Of a stretch of DNA of 64,000 bases, positions 46,993 to 57,792 are shown piece after piece (position 1 is the stretch's first letter; each line of letters starts with the position of its first letter). Both the position numbers and the translations under genes were made by a program. The DNA comes from Coprinellus micaceus. Taxonomy: Eukaryota > Basidiomycota > Agaricomycetes > Agaricales > Psathyrellaceae. Under the pieces are notes generated by a model. The model ran no database searches. It had not been told where the DNA came from and was given only the letters and a program-made list of their open reading frames with translations. The stretch spans positions 3,968,001 to 4,032,000 of the forward strand of contig OX596338.1 in assembly GCA_951394405.1 (NCBI GenBank). The letters run 5' to 3'.

Positions 46993-47631
46993 TCAGTGGG
47001 GCCTCGTGTCCGACCATCCGCCTTTGGTTCGGAAATGACGTGAGACGACGTGAGTTGGCTACAAGGTGTGGTGACTGACAGGACTACAGTCAGTCCACCA
47101 ATGCAAGTACGCATGTAAATGAGGGCCTACCTTCGCGCGAATCAGGACCATGACGGCGAGCGGGAATGGGGTGGGCCTCATGGAAGGGTGACCCAGGACC
47201 TGGGATCGTCATTGATCCAGCCGTTACCCTCCGGTAGTCACTTCCCTATGTAGTGTCACTCAGCATGAGAGACGGATAGAACGGAAGCTACGAACCTCTG
47301 TTTCGGTAGGGCGGCTTTGGTGAATGGAGCCGTGCACAGGAATAGGGACTGTCGATCCATCCGCTCGAGGAGTAGAGCTAGTGTCCGAAGGGCCTTCTGG
47401 CGGATGGAGGGACTCCAAGCGTCTTCTTTTCGGTGCATGGGATTCTGCGAGCTCCACCACCTGTTGGCGCAAGATATCGAGTTCATTCTTAGTCGCTTTA
47501 CAGTAGAACTTTTCATGCTTGCTGAGAAGGTGAGCTGCGCCGAAGGTTTGGTTGCAGCTCGAGCAAATGTTGTCACTCCCAAGTGAGGAGCACGAACGCT
47601 TGAGACCTCCTTCGCGTGGGGACTGGGGCAT

Positions 47632-47960
47632 GGTGGCACTCTAAAAAGAAAAGGAGTGGACGGCCTGACAGGTCGTTTTTGAGTAAGGACAGACGAAAAA
47701 GATTCAACAAGCAACGTGTACTAAGTTCGATGCAAAGAGTCATGATTGCCCCCGAGCCCAATCAGGCGCCAAACACATTCTGCAAAGTGGATCATACCGG
47801 GCCGCGAATTGGCGCCCGTACGGAAGTAGGGCCTTCTGATCTTCAATGTTGAAAGATACCTCGCAAGTCGCGCCTCATCCATACTGGGGGGAAAAGTATG
47901 TAGTGATATTAATAGTAGCGCTCTATAGTTCTATATAAATGTCCCGCAACTCCTCCTTTT
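47632..47960. other. Spacer upstream of transposase
   Basis: About 330 bases between the transposase start codon and the stop of the next gene on the same strand. Nothing recognised. Confidence 0.5.
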
Positions 47961-48817
47961 TCAAGCAAATCTCTCATAAATATAATCAGCTGAAGTCGCC
48001 TGCGAGAACCCACCGGGAATGATCTCCAACTCGTCGGGGTGGCCCTCTAATTTCTGGTAAATCAGGTGGAGCTCCTTCTCAGCACTCCTGAGCTTCCAGA
48101 AGTATGAATCGACGGTATCCTTCTCCTCCTCTACGGAAGCCAAAGCGGCGATATGGTCGTCTTCTAACGCCTCGAAGTCGTGCATGAGCTGGTCGACCTC
48201 ACCCCTCAACGCGTCACATTCGCTTGCGACTTCTCTAACTGTTCCTCTAAAGGCCTTAGCCAGCTTCTCCAGATTGCGAATCTTGCCTTCAAGGGCCGTG
48301 CTACGAGCCTTGACCTTCTCCGACTTGCTATACGCGGGTTCACGGATTGACGCGATTGCCCTGTCCTCATATTTGGTGGTGGTGGGGGGAACGGGGCTGG
48401 AAGGTGGCGTGAAGTTCAGGGTGAACGGGGAAGCCGGCTGGACGTGATTGTTCTGAACGGCCACGTCACGCATTGGGAGCACGGTGGGAGCGATGGGTGT
48501 GTGAGGCTGTTCTCGATGAGCTGGTAAAGAAAAGCTGGTAAGTATCCGAAGTCTCCTACAGGACCACGACATATAGAGATATACTCGCTTTTAGCTCCAT
48601 CGTTCTCTGTCATCAGGGTGGACTTGCAGCTCCTCGGCAGGGGGCTGTTGCTCGTACTCGCCGGGTGCCCGAGTCGATAGCGCTTGCGGCCTAAACCACT
48701 AACTCCAGCAGTTAGCGAGCGAAGAAGGGGGATGTTCTCGTCGGTCCCCCTATGCTTCCGAGCCTTTGGGTGGTTTGTGTGTGCGGCGACAACTAGCTGG
48801 GGGGTGGTTTTGGCCAT
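47961..48817 (-). CDS. Coiled-coil protein of unknown function
   Basis: Two exons. Exon 1 starts MAKTTPQLVVAAHTNHPKAR and ends ENDGAKS; the intron begins GTATATC and ends TTACCAG, and exon 2 resumes DFSLPAHREQPHTPIAPT. The second half is a coiled coil: KVKARSTALEGKIRNLEKLA, then VREVASECDALRGEVDQLM, then HDFEALEDDHIAALASVEEE. The last residues are YIYERFA. No enzyme motif, signal or membrane segment. It lies directly upstream of the Plavaka gene on the same strand, with two other unrecognised small genes to its right. A structural or DNA-associated accessory role is only a guess. Confidence 0.55.
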
Positions 48818-49616
48818 AGCGATTCTGGTGTAAGGATGAGGAGACTGATGGACGGGCGGCTAAATACCAGGGTGAGCTGGTCGAATTCGGGGCGAATTTA
48901 GTGAGATGGAATGAGAGGAGGGAGGATTGCCCGAAGAAGGGTGTTATTCGGCGAGTATGAGCTAGCTGGCAGTATATATGGCTCGGATCGTGCCGACTCG
49001 GATAGACGCGGTTGGTAGGGAAGATGCGAAGCGACGTCACAACTAGGGATCCCGCCCGGTGTCATTCGTGCTAGCGGCCTCATATTCGGTTCTTGGCCGT
49101 TGGCAACCGGATAGTCGAATGCGAGGTAGACTCTCCAGCGACTAGTAGCCGCTTAGCGCCTCTGTCACGGTCGCACGGCAACTTGGGCTCATCTGAGTCA
49201 TTTTTGAGCTTACTGCTATGCGAGCCAACCCATCGGCGGGTTGGTTCAAGTCCAGATGTGTGCTCAAGCTAGAGGCCGATGGTGGTGCTCTGGGAATCGG
49301 CGAGGGGTCAATGAAGCATTCAGGTTCCTGAAGCCGCAAGCGCTCACCTAGTACTGCGGTCGCTCATTCGGCCCAGAAGAGATTCACATCTTCTCAACAT
49401 CAATGCTAATCGATCCAAACGGTAGTAATAGAGAAAACTGTGAATAGAAGCTAGAAATGATAGAAGGGGGTAAAGGAAAGGTAACGCGCTCTGCGTCGTT
49501 TCAGGACCACAGTCTGATAATCAACACCTTCGTGCGTATCGATGTAGTACCGGCCCACTCGAGAACCAGCTTTGATAAATAAAAAGTCCACCCAAATCTC
49601 TCCTAACTTCACATAC
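48818..49616. other. Intergenic, no gene recognised
   Basis: About 800 bases with short open frames only. Confidence 0.45.
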
Positions 49617-50829
49617 TTAGACGCATGCCTCAGGGGAGCTCGATCGTCGGGATGCTGTTGTAGTCGGAGAGCCTGCGGACTCACCTGGGGATCGTCGATC
49701 CAGGGCGTCGTCGATGCTGATACCAGTGGTGGCGACAGAGGCCGAGGGCATGGATCCATCTTGACTACGGCTCACAGCCAGAGGTAGGACAGGCTGAGGT
49801 GAGTGCTAAAAAGAGTCAGGCGGTGAGTGCTCAACCACAAGAAGCACCAGATCACCCCGTGAGCTGGAAGATAAAGGAGCCACTCACAGGGACGACAGGC
49901 GGTCCGTTGTGGCCGCTGTTGAGCATCCTACCAAGTTTGGTATGAAGCTCGGCCTCCCTCATCCTTTCAACTGCGTCTGCGGGAACCCGTTGGGCAAATT
50001 CTATTCGAAGAAGTCAGCTGGTCGCTCCAGTATCGGGGAAAGATTAGAGTCAGAGAGACTTGCTACTCACCATCGAATGACGGAACTGGGGACGTCTGCC
50101 TCGGGGCACTTTGAGCACCTTCAGCTTGACTGCCGGACGCAGTGCTTCCCGACCTTTCTTGGGCCTTGGGAATCGACGTTGAGGTACTCCTGGGGATCGG
50201 ACCGACATTTGGGGTTGGACGTTGAGCGGCGGCGCTGCGCCCTGCCATCAAGGTTTCAAAACGAGCTTGTATTTTTGCAACAGCTGGGCCTCGAGGACGG
50301 TACGCGATCATGTGTCGGGTGGGTGTGTCTGTTGGGGGGGGAGTCTGAGGTCTGGGCCATCGGGCGGCGAGCGGAGTTGAGGACGTGTGTTGGTCGTTCG
50401 CTAATGACTGTCGTCAGTCTCAGTGGAGGTAGAGGGCGGGCGATCTACTCACCGTCCGTGTGGCTGGAGTCCACGCAGGGGGAGGACGCAGTGGGCTGGC
50501 CTTCAGTATTCGCTAATGGAGGGTGTCGGCCTCAATCGAGGTATGGAGTGGATGATCTACTCACCATCCGGGCAGGCTTCATCAGTGGAGAGGGAGGCCG
50601 CGGTGGGCTGGCCTTCGCTGAGATCGAGGTCAAACAGAGTACTTTGCAACATCCAACGCTGCACGGAGTCCTCGAGCGCGGTGTGTCTTACACCCCCTTC
50701 ATCGCCAAGTCCATCGTGTTGGATGTCGTCTCGACGATTGGTTGCGGGGAGAGGAAGTTGTGCCTTGGGTGGAGATCGACCTGGACTGGGTTCGTCAACG
50801 AGAGCGGTGGGAGGGTCTTCTTCGCTCAT
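49617..50829 (-). CDS. Low-complexity protein of unknown function
   Basis: I can trace five exons that join in frame with GTGAGT donors throughout. They start MSEEDPPTALVDEPSPGRSP, continue through VQRWMLQSTLFDLDLSEGQP, then AKIQARFETLMAGRSAAAQR and RVPADAVERMREAELHTKLG, and end SRRSSSPEACV at a TAA at 49617-49619. The ARFETLM and ERMREAE parts could be short helices; the rest is proline/serine/threonine-rich and likely disordered. The repeated use of the same donor sequence and short exons is regular enough to support a real gene. Family not recognised. It sits between two other unrecognised genes in the transposon-rich part of the window. Confidence 0.5.
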
Positions 50830-52000
50830 TGGATCATATATGATGTAGTAGGGTTGGAGATGCGGGGTATGAAAGAAGGTGGGGCAATGTTGTTGAGTTA
50901 CTTATAGGAGGCGGTGGGGAGGAATAAAAACAGCTCGATTTCTGGTAAGAAAGGCGGCAATCAGGGCAGCATCATGTTTCGCATCGATACCCACTTCTGA
51001 AAGGGACCAGAACGAGCGCAGATATGGATCTGGACTGGAACGAACGGACATTACAATTGCCATGAGCGATTTCTGCGATAAGTATAGTCTCTCTTGTCAA
51101 AGGGAGACCACCTGTCGCTGTGATCAGTGATTTTGGGGTGGCCAGGAGTGATTGTCAATCGACTACACGTACAGGGGTCATTGCGCCTGTCAGTTGTGCT
51201 AAAGGTAGGCCCAGCACCATCCGAGACCCTTGAGGGCATGGGGCATGAAATGAATCTGTCGCGGGATATCAGCAGGCGCCTGAGGTCAACGCTGAGCCGA
51301 AGAACCTTATCTAAATCAATGAAGACACGGTGAAGAGGGGAGTCGGATGGAAGGACGCACCAGATGACACGCTTCCTGGGTGCCCAGGGGCTCACCTCGT
51401 GTTGACCTAGCTCCTTGAATGCCGTCATAACGGGATTAAAGCAGGCAGCAGGGCGTTTGGATCTCCCGAATCTGTAGGAGATCGTGAGGTTCCGAAGGGG
51501 TCAAAGAATGTGGGCGTCGCGCTGCCGGGAGTAATCGATACGACGGGATGGAACACGAATGTGAAGGGCTTAGCTATCCGGCGAGCACCACCACCCTGAG
51601 CGCGTTCTCCTTGCCCGCCGGTCACGGTCCCAGATCGGTGATTTCAGGCTGCAGCCTCGTTGCCGAGTCGTTGCAGGGACGATATCAGTCGCCAAGTCCG
51701 TCAAAGCGATTCCCGGAGATCGAGCGGGAAGTAGCATGGAGATGAACCGTCGCTTGAGGAGGTCGGTGATGATGGTCGGGCGTTGGGAAGAGGTCGTTGA
51801 GAGAATTCAATTTCCGAAGGCTATTTACTGTTGTGGGTGCTGGCTTGCCCAGCGACTGGTCACACTCGAACGTGGGAAGTTCGTAGTATTTGCTGGCAAA
51901 TCGAATTTCGTCCAATCTATTACACAGGGCACACACTTCTTCTGTTTGGTCCTCCAGCTACCCGCGCCAGTGATTAGCTCCATCCACAATTGCCGAAATC
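50830..52000. other. Intergenic, possible gene fragments
   Basis: About 1.2 kb between divergent genes. Minus-strand open frames at 51936-51685, 51625-51425 and 51428-51051 have some protein-like composition (MCALCNRLDEIRFASKYYEL at the first), but I could not join them by good splice sites. Confidence 0.35.
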
Positions 52001-52906
52001 ATGTCGCAGAAGCGAGCTTCAAGTCCTAGCAGGATCCCGACCACCCCGCTGAGTGCCGAAATTGCGACCTTTGACACCCTTCCCTCAAGTTCTGAAGCCT
52101 TCGAAGAAACGCACGAAATTGAGCACGAACTTGGAGCATTGCAGCGCAGTCTCTCTCGTCCACCATCTCCTCCGACATACCACAGTGCTTCCCAGGAGGG
52201 TCCCGAGGGGAGTCGTCCTGGGGCGAAGTGGCTTACAATCGAATGGTTCGAGGTCCGTCGTTCAAGCGGTGGAGTTCCCCTTCCCCTCTTACTAATACAA
52301 GTATAATTTCCGCATCTCAATCTTATCTACAGGACCCCGTTGAACCCCCCTTTCCGACGTTTCCTCCAGCGGACACGCACCCAATTACGGACTCCGAGTC
52401 AGAACTCGGCGAGAACCAAGAGCCTCATTCCTCTCCTCAAAGCTCAACCCCACTTGAGTCTTCAAGTTCCTCAACAACCTGTTCACCAAACCCTGAGGTC
52501 TACAGCCTCCCAATGGTGCCTGAGCTATGCCGAGCCGTATCCAATTTCCAACAAACGCATGTGAACCTACAGGGTTACGCAAAAGCCATCTTCAATGCTA
52601 CCAACAAGCTTGCCGATTTGAAGGGAGAGATGATGGGTATCCACGAATTTTGGATGGAGGCTGGTATGCATGATATGGCGCATGACCTACTCCCAATATT
52701 AGATATCGGTAAGTACTGCCTCTACCACACCTAACCCGACAAAGCGAAGCTAATTAGCTGGTCACCGTTCCGTCCTTCCCGTTACCAGCACAGGAGTCCA
52801 TGCCACGCTACACCTTCCCCCCTACCCGTATGGTCGACACCTTCCCTTCTTCCAGTGCGTTCAACGACTTCACTTCCGCGCTCAACACCATCTCTCCTGT
52901 TATGTA
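52001..52906 (+). CDS. Uncharacterised protein with C-terminal helical region
   Basis: Three exons are the best model. Exon 1 runs from MSQKRASSPSRIPTTPLSAE to KWLTIEWFE. An intron GTCCGT...CTACAG, containing a TTACTAATAC branch-like site, leads to DPVEPPFPTFPPADTHPITD. A further intron starts GTAAGT after LLPILDIG, and the last exon gives AQESMPRYTFPPTRMVDTFP, ending ISPVM. The first half is serine/proline-rich. The region LCRAVSNFQQTHVNLQGYAK, then NKLADLKGEMMGIHEFWMEA, is helical and probably folded. Family not recognised. The last exon could use another acceptor and frame. Confidence 0.5.
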
Positions 52907-53093
52907 GCTTCCTCTGTTGTTATATTATGTTAGAAGTGTTGTATTTCTCTCCACAGCCAATTAACCATTGCCATGTACCAATGACCCGAAAACTTAGCCA
53001 GGAGGTCATTCTTCGAAACACCTGCGCACTCGCAAGTCAATGAGTGAATTTCGGCGCATACTAGGGACATAGTGGGCGAAGTACAAATGACCA

Positions 53094-56000
53094 TCATCCG
53101 GAAGCCACCTTAGCGTCAATTGCTCTTTTGAACTTACATAGAATGTGCTCCACACATATCAGGTCCAACCCCATTGAGAACCTTTCGTCCTGGCTGAAGG
53201 TCTCTATTAGATGTGCTTCTATCGTCGAAAGGGCGCCCTCCACGAGCGACTGCGGCGGATGTTCGTTGACCTCTCCGAATCCAAGGACCGGTAGGACGCG
53301 GTAGGACCCTCCGCGAGCAGTGCGCATGAACGACGAGACATCCTGGATGGTGGGTGCCTCGCATATACCAGCGTAGTGTAGATCGCACGTCAAGAGATAA
53401 CAGCAGAGTTCCCCCATGGTTATGAACCCCCCTTTCCGGAATAGAGTGAGACACTCCTTGAAAGGTATAAGTTTTACTGTCTTTTTGGGCCAATCCAACG
53501 CCTTCACAGCTTGCCAGAAAATCTTCGCATTCCCGGTCGAACGACCTTTGATGCTGTGGCCATATGCGTCTGGCCGGCAGAAAAAGTTCTTGGCCTTGGT
53601 AAGGGCAATATGTTTGGTCTTGAATATATCGATCTTCGACTCCCAGTCAGCCAGATCGAGAAAGACCAGTGGAGCTTCCGGATGTCGAGAGAACTGGGAG
53701 TTGTATGTGATGCCCCGATAAATTACAGCGCTAAAAAGACCAGCATTTGTTCGAATGGTTGAAGGCAGGTACGGACCGCCAGGCCCTTGAATGCGAACCC
53801 TCGACGGGGCTTTCTCCCGGAACGGGATGCGTGAGTCGGGCATGTATCGTAGGAACTCTCGCAGAGGGGCGTCCATCAACGCAGTTCCTGATTGACACCC
53901 CAAGCAGCCTCTCAAATAAGTATCAAGCCCGGAGAAACGTGGGGTCCCAGGAGAGGTGACGTTTGAGGACCTCGCTGAGCCGCCTGAGACGCCGACGAGA
54001 AAGGGGACCACGGTCGTGCCTGGGGGAGAGGGGGGTTCAATAGATCGTCGCGGGTCCAGAAGGAATAGCCTGAATGTGTTGTACGCCGTCCAAGTATCAC
54101 AACCAACCTGGCAAATGGGGTGCGCCTCCAAGGCTTCCCTGAACGGTTGGATCAGTTCTGGGTTTGCGCCGTAGGCATGGGACGTGTCGCCAAGGAAGTG
54201 TTTGACGCTGAAGTTGTTCCATGTATCCCAAGCATAGCGCGTGGCGAGGAACTCCTCTCCGATAACATCAACCAGAGTACCCATGAGCCAAGCTCGCCTT
54301 CGATCCTTCATGTCGGATTCGGGAGGGTATTCCAGACACTCCATAAGGGCGTTCTGGGCTTTCGATACCACTGCAGTTAAAAGTAATTGCTGATCGTCGG
54401 CGGTGCCGTACTCGAGGTAAATCCGCCTGCCGGGGTTTGACACCTTGATCAAGGAGGATCGAAGGGTCAGAAGGGAGACGTGGGTGTATGGGTCGAGCTC
54501 AATAGGATCTGAACGACCAAGGAGCCCATGTTTAATCAAGTTGACCAGGGTCGAGAGCCAGTCTTCCTCACCCTCACAGCGCGTCGGGTCGGAAGGCTGA
54601 CTCCTGAGGATGGTTGTGATCTTGTCCTTGATCACGACATCGAGCCAATACCAAACGTGTACGCTAGAAAGGAGCACTAAGAAGCGCTCCCTTCTGGTCT
54701 GAATCGCTTGAATGGCGGACGCGGCGGTATGAGCACGAAGTTGAACTTGGATGTGCTGAATCCTCCCAGGGGCTGAGTATGAGGTGGGGTCTTGCAAGAC
54801 ACTGCGATATTCCAATACCAGCTCAGGGCAATTGAACTCTTGGATCCCCTCAATGGAACCTCGCAGCGCCAAGTCGAAGTCCCGGCATAGCTCTTCAGCT
54901 TCATCAGAAAGGAGTCGGGCAGTCAAATTCTGGAGGAAAGGGAAGCGCGAAGTCGGCGCGGAGGAACCAGCGACGGTCGGGACGACATCGTGCTTAGCAC
55001 GCTTATATAAGTCCATCTGGCCGGAGTCATTCTCTGCTGCAGGCGCCCCACGCTTGCTAGGAATTGCCGTGGACTCGGTAGTCCCACTATCGCGGCTGGT
55101 CGGGAGCGTGTTGCTCGAATTGGGACATGAATCCCCATGAGGAGGTTCCGACGGCGGATGGACTGCACTTCGGTGATCCTCGAGGAGATGTACCTCCCGG
55201 TAAGTGGGGTTGGTACCGCTGGGCTCTACAGATTCATCGCCTGTCCCTTCCTCCTGCGGCTGTGTGGTTCCGATGTCTTGATCTAGTAGCGCTGGACGAG
55301 GCCCAAGGAGTGCATGCTCGATTAAAGCCTCGTCGCCCTCAACGTCGGTGTCGATCTCTGCCGCTTCCATCGTGTTCCCTCCTGTACCCTCCAGGGCCAC
55401 GACATCATTTTCTGTCACCCCGTCTTCACGTCCATCCTCGGATTCCTCCTCTTCGTCGTAGTCAAACGCCCTATAGGCGATTCGGGGAATAAACTGCCTT
55501 ACTTTCTCCCGATATGCGGCCCAGATTTCCTTGTTGTTAGAGCGCTCCGTGGAGGTAGTATGGATGTTAGGGGCGGAGGGCCACCCTGATAGGTGAACTC
55601 GATTCCCAGCCTCGTCTTCGTAGCTGATAGATTCAAGCATTTTGCTCACGTCGATAGAAAGTGAATATTCAACAGGGAGCTGTCGCCATACATAAGCATT
55701 CAGCTGGTGCAGCGACCTTCCAATAAAGGTTATGTGGGACTCTCTGTCCATTATGACGTGCCCGCTCCTTGCAAACGTCGCGCGGTTAGTGGTATGGGGG
55801 ACGAAGGTGTCGTCGCTAAGAACACGATGATCAGCGCACCTCACATTGACGACTAGGGAGTATTTACACACCTCATGTTGATCATCTCGGGGGTAATGTA
55901 TAAGGGTTCCGGGTCGAAACCGGCAGGTACGCCCCGCTTTTTCTCCCTCTCTCCCCCCTCGCCACCTCCGTCCATCTTGCTGGTGTCCACACCATGAGCG

Positions 56001-57792
56001 CCATTGTTGCCGCCATCCTGATCGCGGTCCTGGTCCTGACCCCGTTCCCGCTCCACTCCCGCCCCCACCTCATCTAAGTCACCGTCACCCCACTCACTAA
56101 TACCCTCGTCACGACTGCTGCCCTCACTCCCATCCTCACTCCCCTCGTCGTCCCATTCCCCATCCCCATTCCTGCCATGTTCATCTTCCCCACCCTCCCC
56201 ACCCTCGCTCCCCTCGTCATCCCATTCCCCATCCCCATCCTTGCCACGTTCATCTTCCTCACCCTCACTCCCAACTTCATAGCCTTCATAGCCAACAGCC
56301 CGAGTCTCCAATACTTCGCTCCCATCGGTGAACTTAACTTCCATCTCCACTTCCTTCAACATCGGCTTTTTTCGCGTTTTTCCAGCGCGTTTGTCGACTT
56401 CTCCTTCCTTCCGGGCGGCGATAACCCCTCGGGCCAAGGACTTCCGAGTCTGCTTCTTCGTAGGGAGAGAAGCTAAGCTGAAGCGTGACATCCCATCTAC
56501 CGCCGCGTCTTTGGGATAGCAAACAACGTTGAACCGATAAGCCGATTTGTCGATCGCAGATGGATGGTCGGACGGAGGAGTAGGAGCGGTACCGACGTGG
56601 CGACGTTGCCCAGAGAAGGTGACACCAACATATTTGTCTAGAACAGCGAAAGCCCCGAGCTGCAAGACGTGGAATGCGCCCGGATTGTAGTGTTTGGGGA
56701 TGTCCGGATTTGCGAACATCGTTGTCAGATGGTCAGGACTGTCACGCCCGTCGTAGTGCTCGCAGCCAAAGTCACCCAATTGACTGCCCAATCTGTTATC
56801 TGTGAATTTGGGTCGCTTATCGTTAGCTCAATTTCTCGAAAATACGTCTTTTTGAATGAAGCGACTTACCAGAGGCAGACAAACCAGCAGCAGATATGTT
56901 CATCTGGATGCTACTGGTACCATGCACCTGCCGCTTCCCCACCCCTGGCTGCCCGGTCAACTCACTATTGGCAGCAAAGGCCTTGAGACAATTATCCGGG
57001 AGAGCAGCCTGTACATTCAGGAGCATATCTGAAGTCGACTACAAAACTGTAAATACGGCGTTCGTGGAATGAGAGAAATACGCAAACTTACAGTCACAAG
57101 GTCTTTCACCATCGTTTGATAGGCGCGTATGTTCTTGCGCTTTTGAGCCAATGATGCGCTGGGGGCTACGACTCTCCGAGAAAGTTGAATTGCGGCGCCG
57201 ACGGAATAGCATCGCTTCTTCTGGATTTTACGAGCGCATCGGGTCCGCTCGAAGGCCGTTGAGGTCGCTGTGCGCGTTTTCCGTGGCCCCAAGATCGCTT
57301 GTGTTGCTTTGTCGAAATTATTGACAACTTGAGCGTTCCGTTTGTGATGCTCTCTGCCGAGTCCGATCCAAAAAAAAAAAAAATGAGTTCACGTCATTCA
57401 TACGCTCGCAGAGCAACATACTTTCCAGTAACCATCATAGCGAGGACGTCCTCCTTCGCTTCCTGCGACGCACTGGGGTCTCTCAGAAAGAAGTAGTCAC
57501 CAGGTTCCAGTTGCAATAGCCCTTGAAGCGTCGTGAGGCAAATTCATGATCCAACGGGGGAAGCAGACTTACCTTGTGCCTTCCACTCTGCAACGTCTCC
57601 CTCAGGACAGGTCAACACTTTCTCAAAGTCGAAGCAGTCCTTGACCGACATCTTATCCGTCCCCATGTGCCCCACATACACCTTTCCAACATGATCTACC
57701 CCGTCCAACAGAGGATGGTCCTCCACCAGGTAGACCTCCGGCATGCCTTTGCAGCGACGAGGAAGAAAGGCTCGCTGTTCAGAATATGGCAT
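53094..57792 (-). CDS. TET/JBP-type dioxygenase with long C-terminal extension
   Basis: Multi-exon, starting MPYSEQRAFLPRRCKGMPEV. The N-terminal two thirds parallel the compact copy: DHPLLDGVDHVGKVYVGHMG, LLQLEPGDYFFLRDPS, ELTGQPGVGKRQVHGTSS. The core GSQLGDFGCEHYDGRDSP gives the HxD pair (56750-56758). The distal His is in QRRHVGTAPTPP (56597-56599) and the 2-oxoglutarate Arg in AYRFNVVCYP (56534-56536). A very acidic insert (G/D/E runs) precedes LYITPEMINM. The shared block MDRESHITFIGRSLHQLNAY follows. After RFIPRIAYRAF the open frame continues about 750 residues, absent from the compact copy: an acidic linker, then a folded-looking region with SVHVWYWLDVVIKDKITTIL, GPGGPYLPSTIRTNAGLFSA, and CVEHILCKFKRAIDA near the end. 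Probable nuclear DNA-base oxidase; the extension is unrecognised. Confidence 0.7.

Larger units (their letters stand above)
39870..47631 (-). pseudogene. Plavaka-family transposase, disrupted by a foldback element
   Basis: Many exons. The first (from 47631) carries a zinc-finger-like motif, ICSSCNQTFGAAHLLSKHEKFYC. After an intron, frame through VISEPKADGRTRGPT meets the insertion at 46992 and resumes at 44430 as EESIGVPVDTPGQSSH. Family hallmarks follow: SSFQLGEWFHRQGSQKSLKD, EFRVLSELYNSDAFLGAQEE, VVVGVMLWSDATHLSTFSNS, WPLYMIFGNDTKYQRGKDSS. Next are CFHAQWIVILDDDLL, VIECSDGVTRRFFIRIFTYS then ADYPEKVLIATIR, CPCVRCLIHKKNLSQMG, IATIKFHTLGHYPSTIRTFG, RIKYTMYDTRRDEDII and IEFLWVRWYR, ending in an acidic tail. 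Plavaka transposases are RNase H-fold cut-and-paste enzymes common in basidiomycetes. Apart from the insertion the gene looks complete; catalytic acidic residues could not be placed by eye. Confidence 0.8.

Noticed and set aside
39870..47631. Assignment of the transposase to the KDZ families instead of Plavaka
   Set aside because: The LSELYNSDAF, MLWSDATHLSTF, RIFTYSADYPEK and HTLGHYPSTIRTFG blocks fit Plavaka as I know it; none of the cysteine-cluster domains typical of KDZ proteins were noticed.
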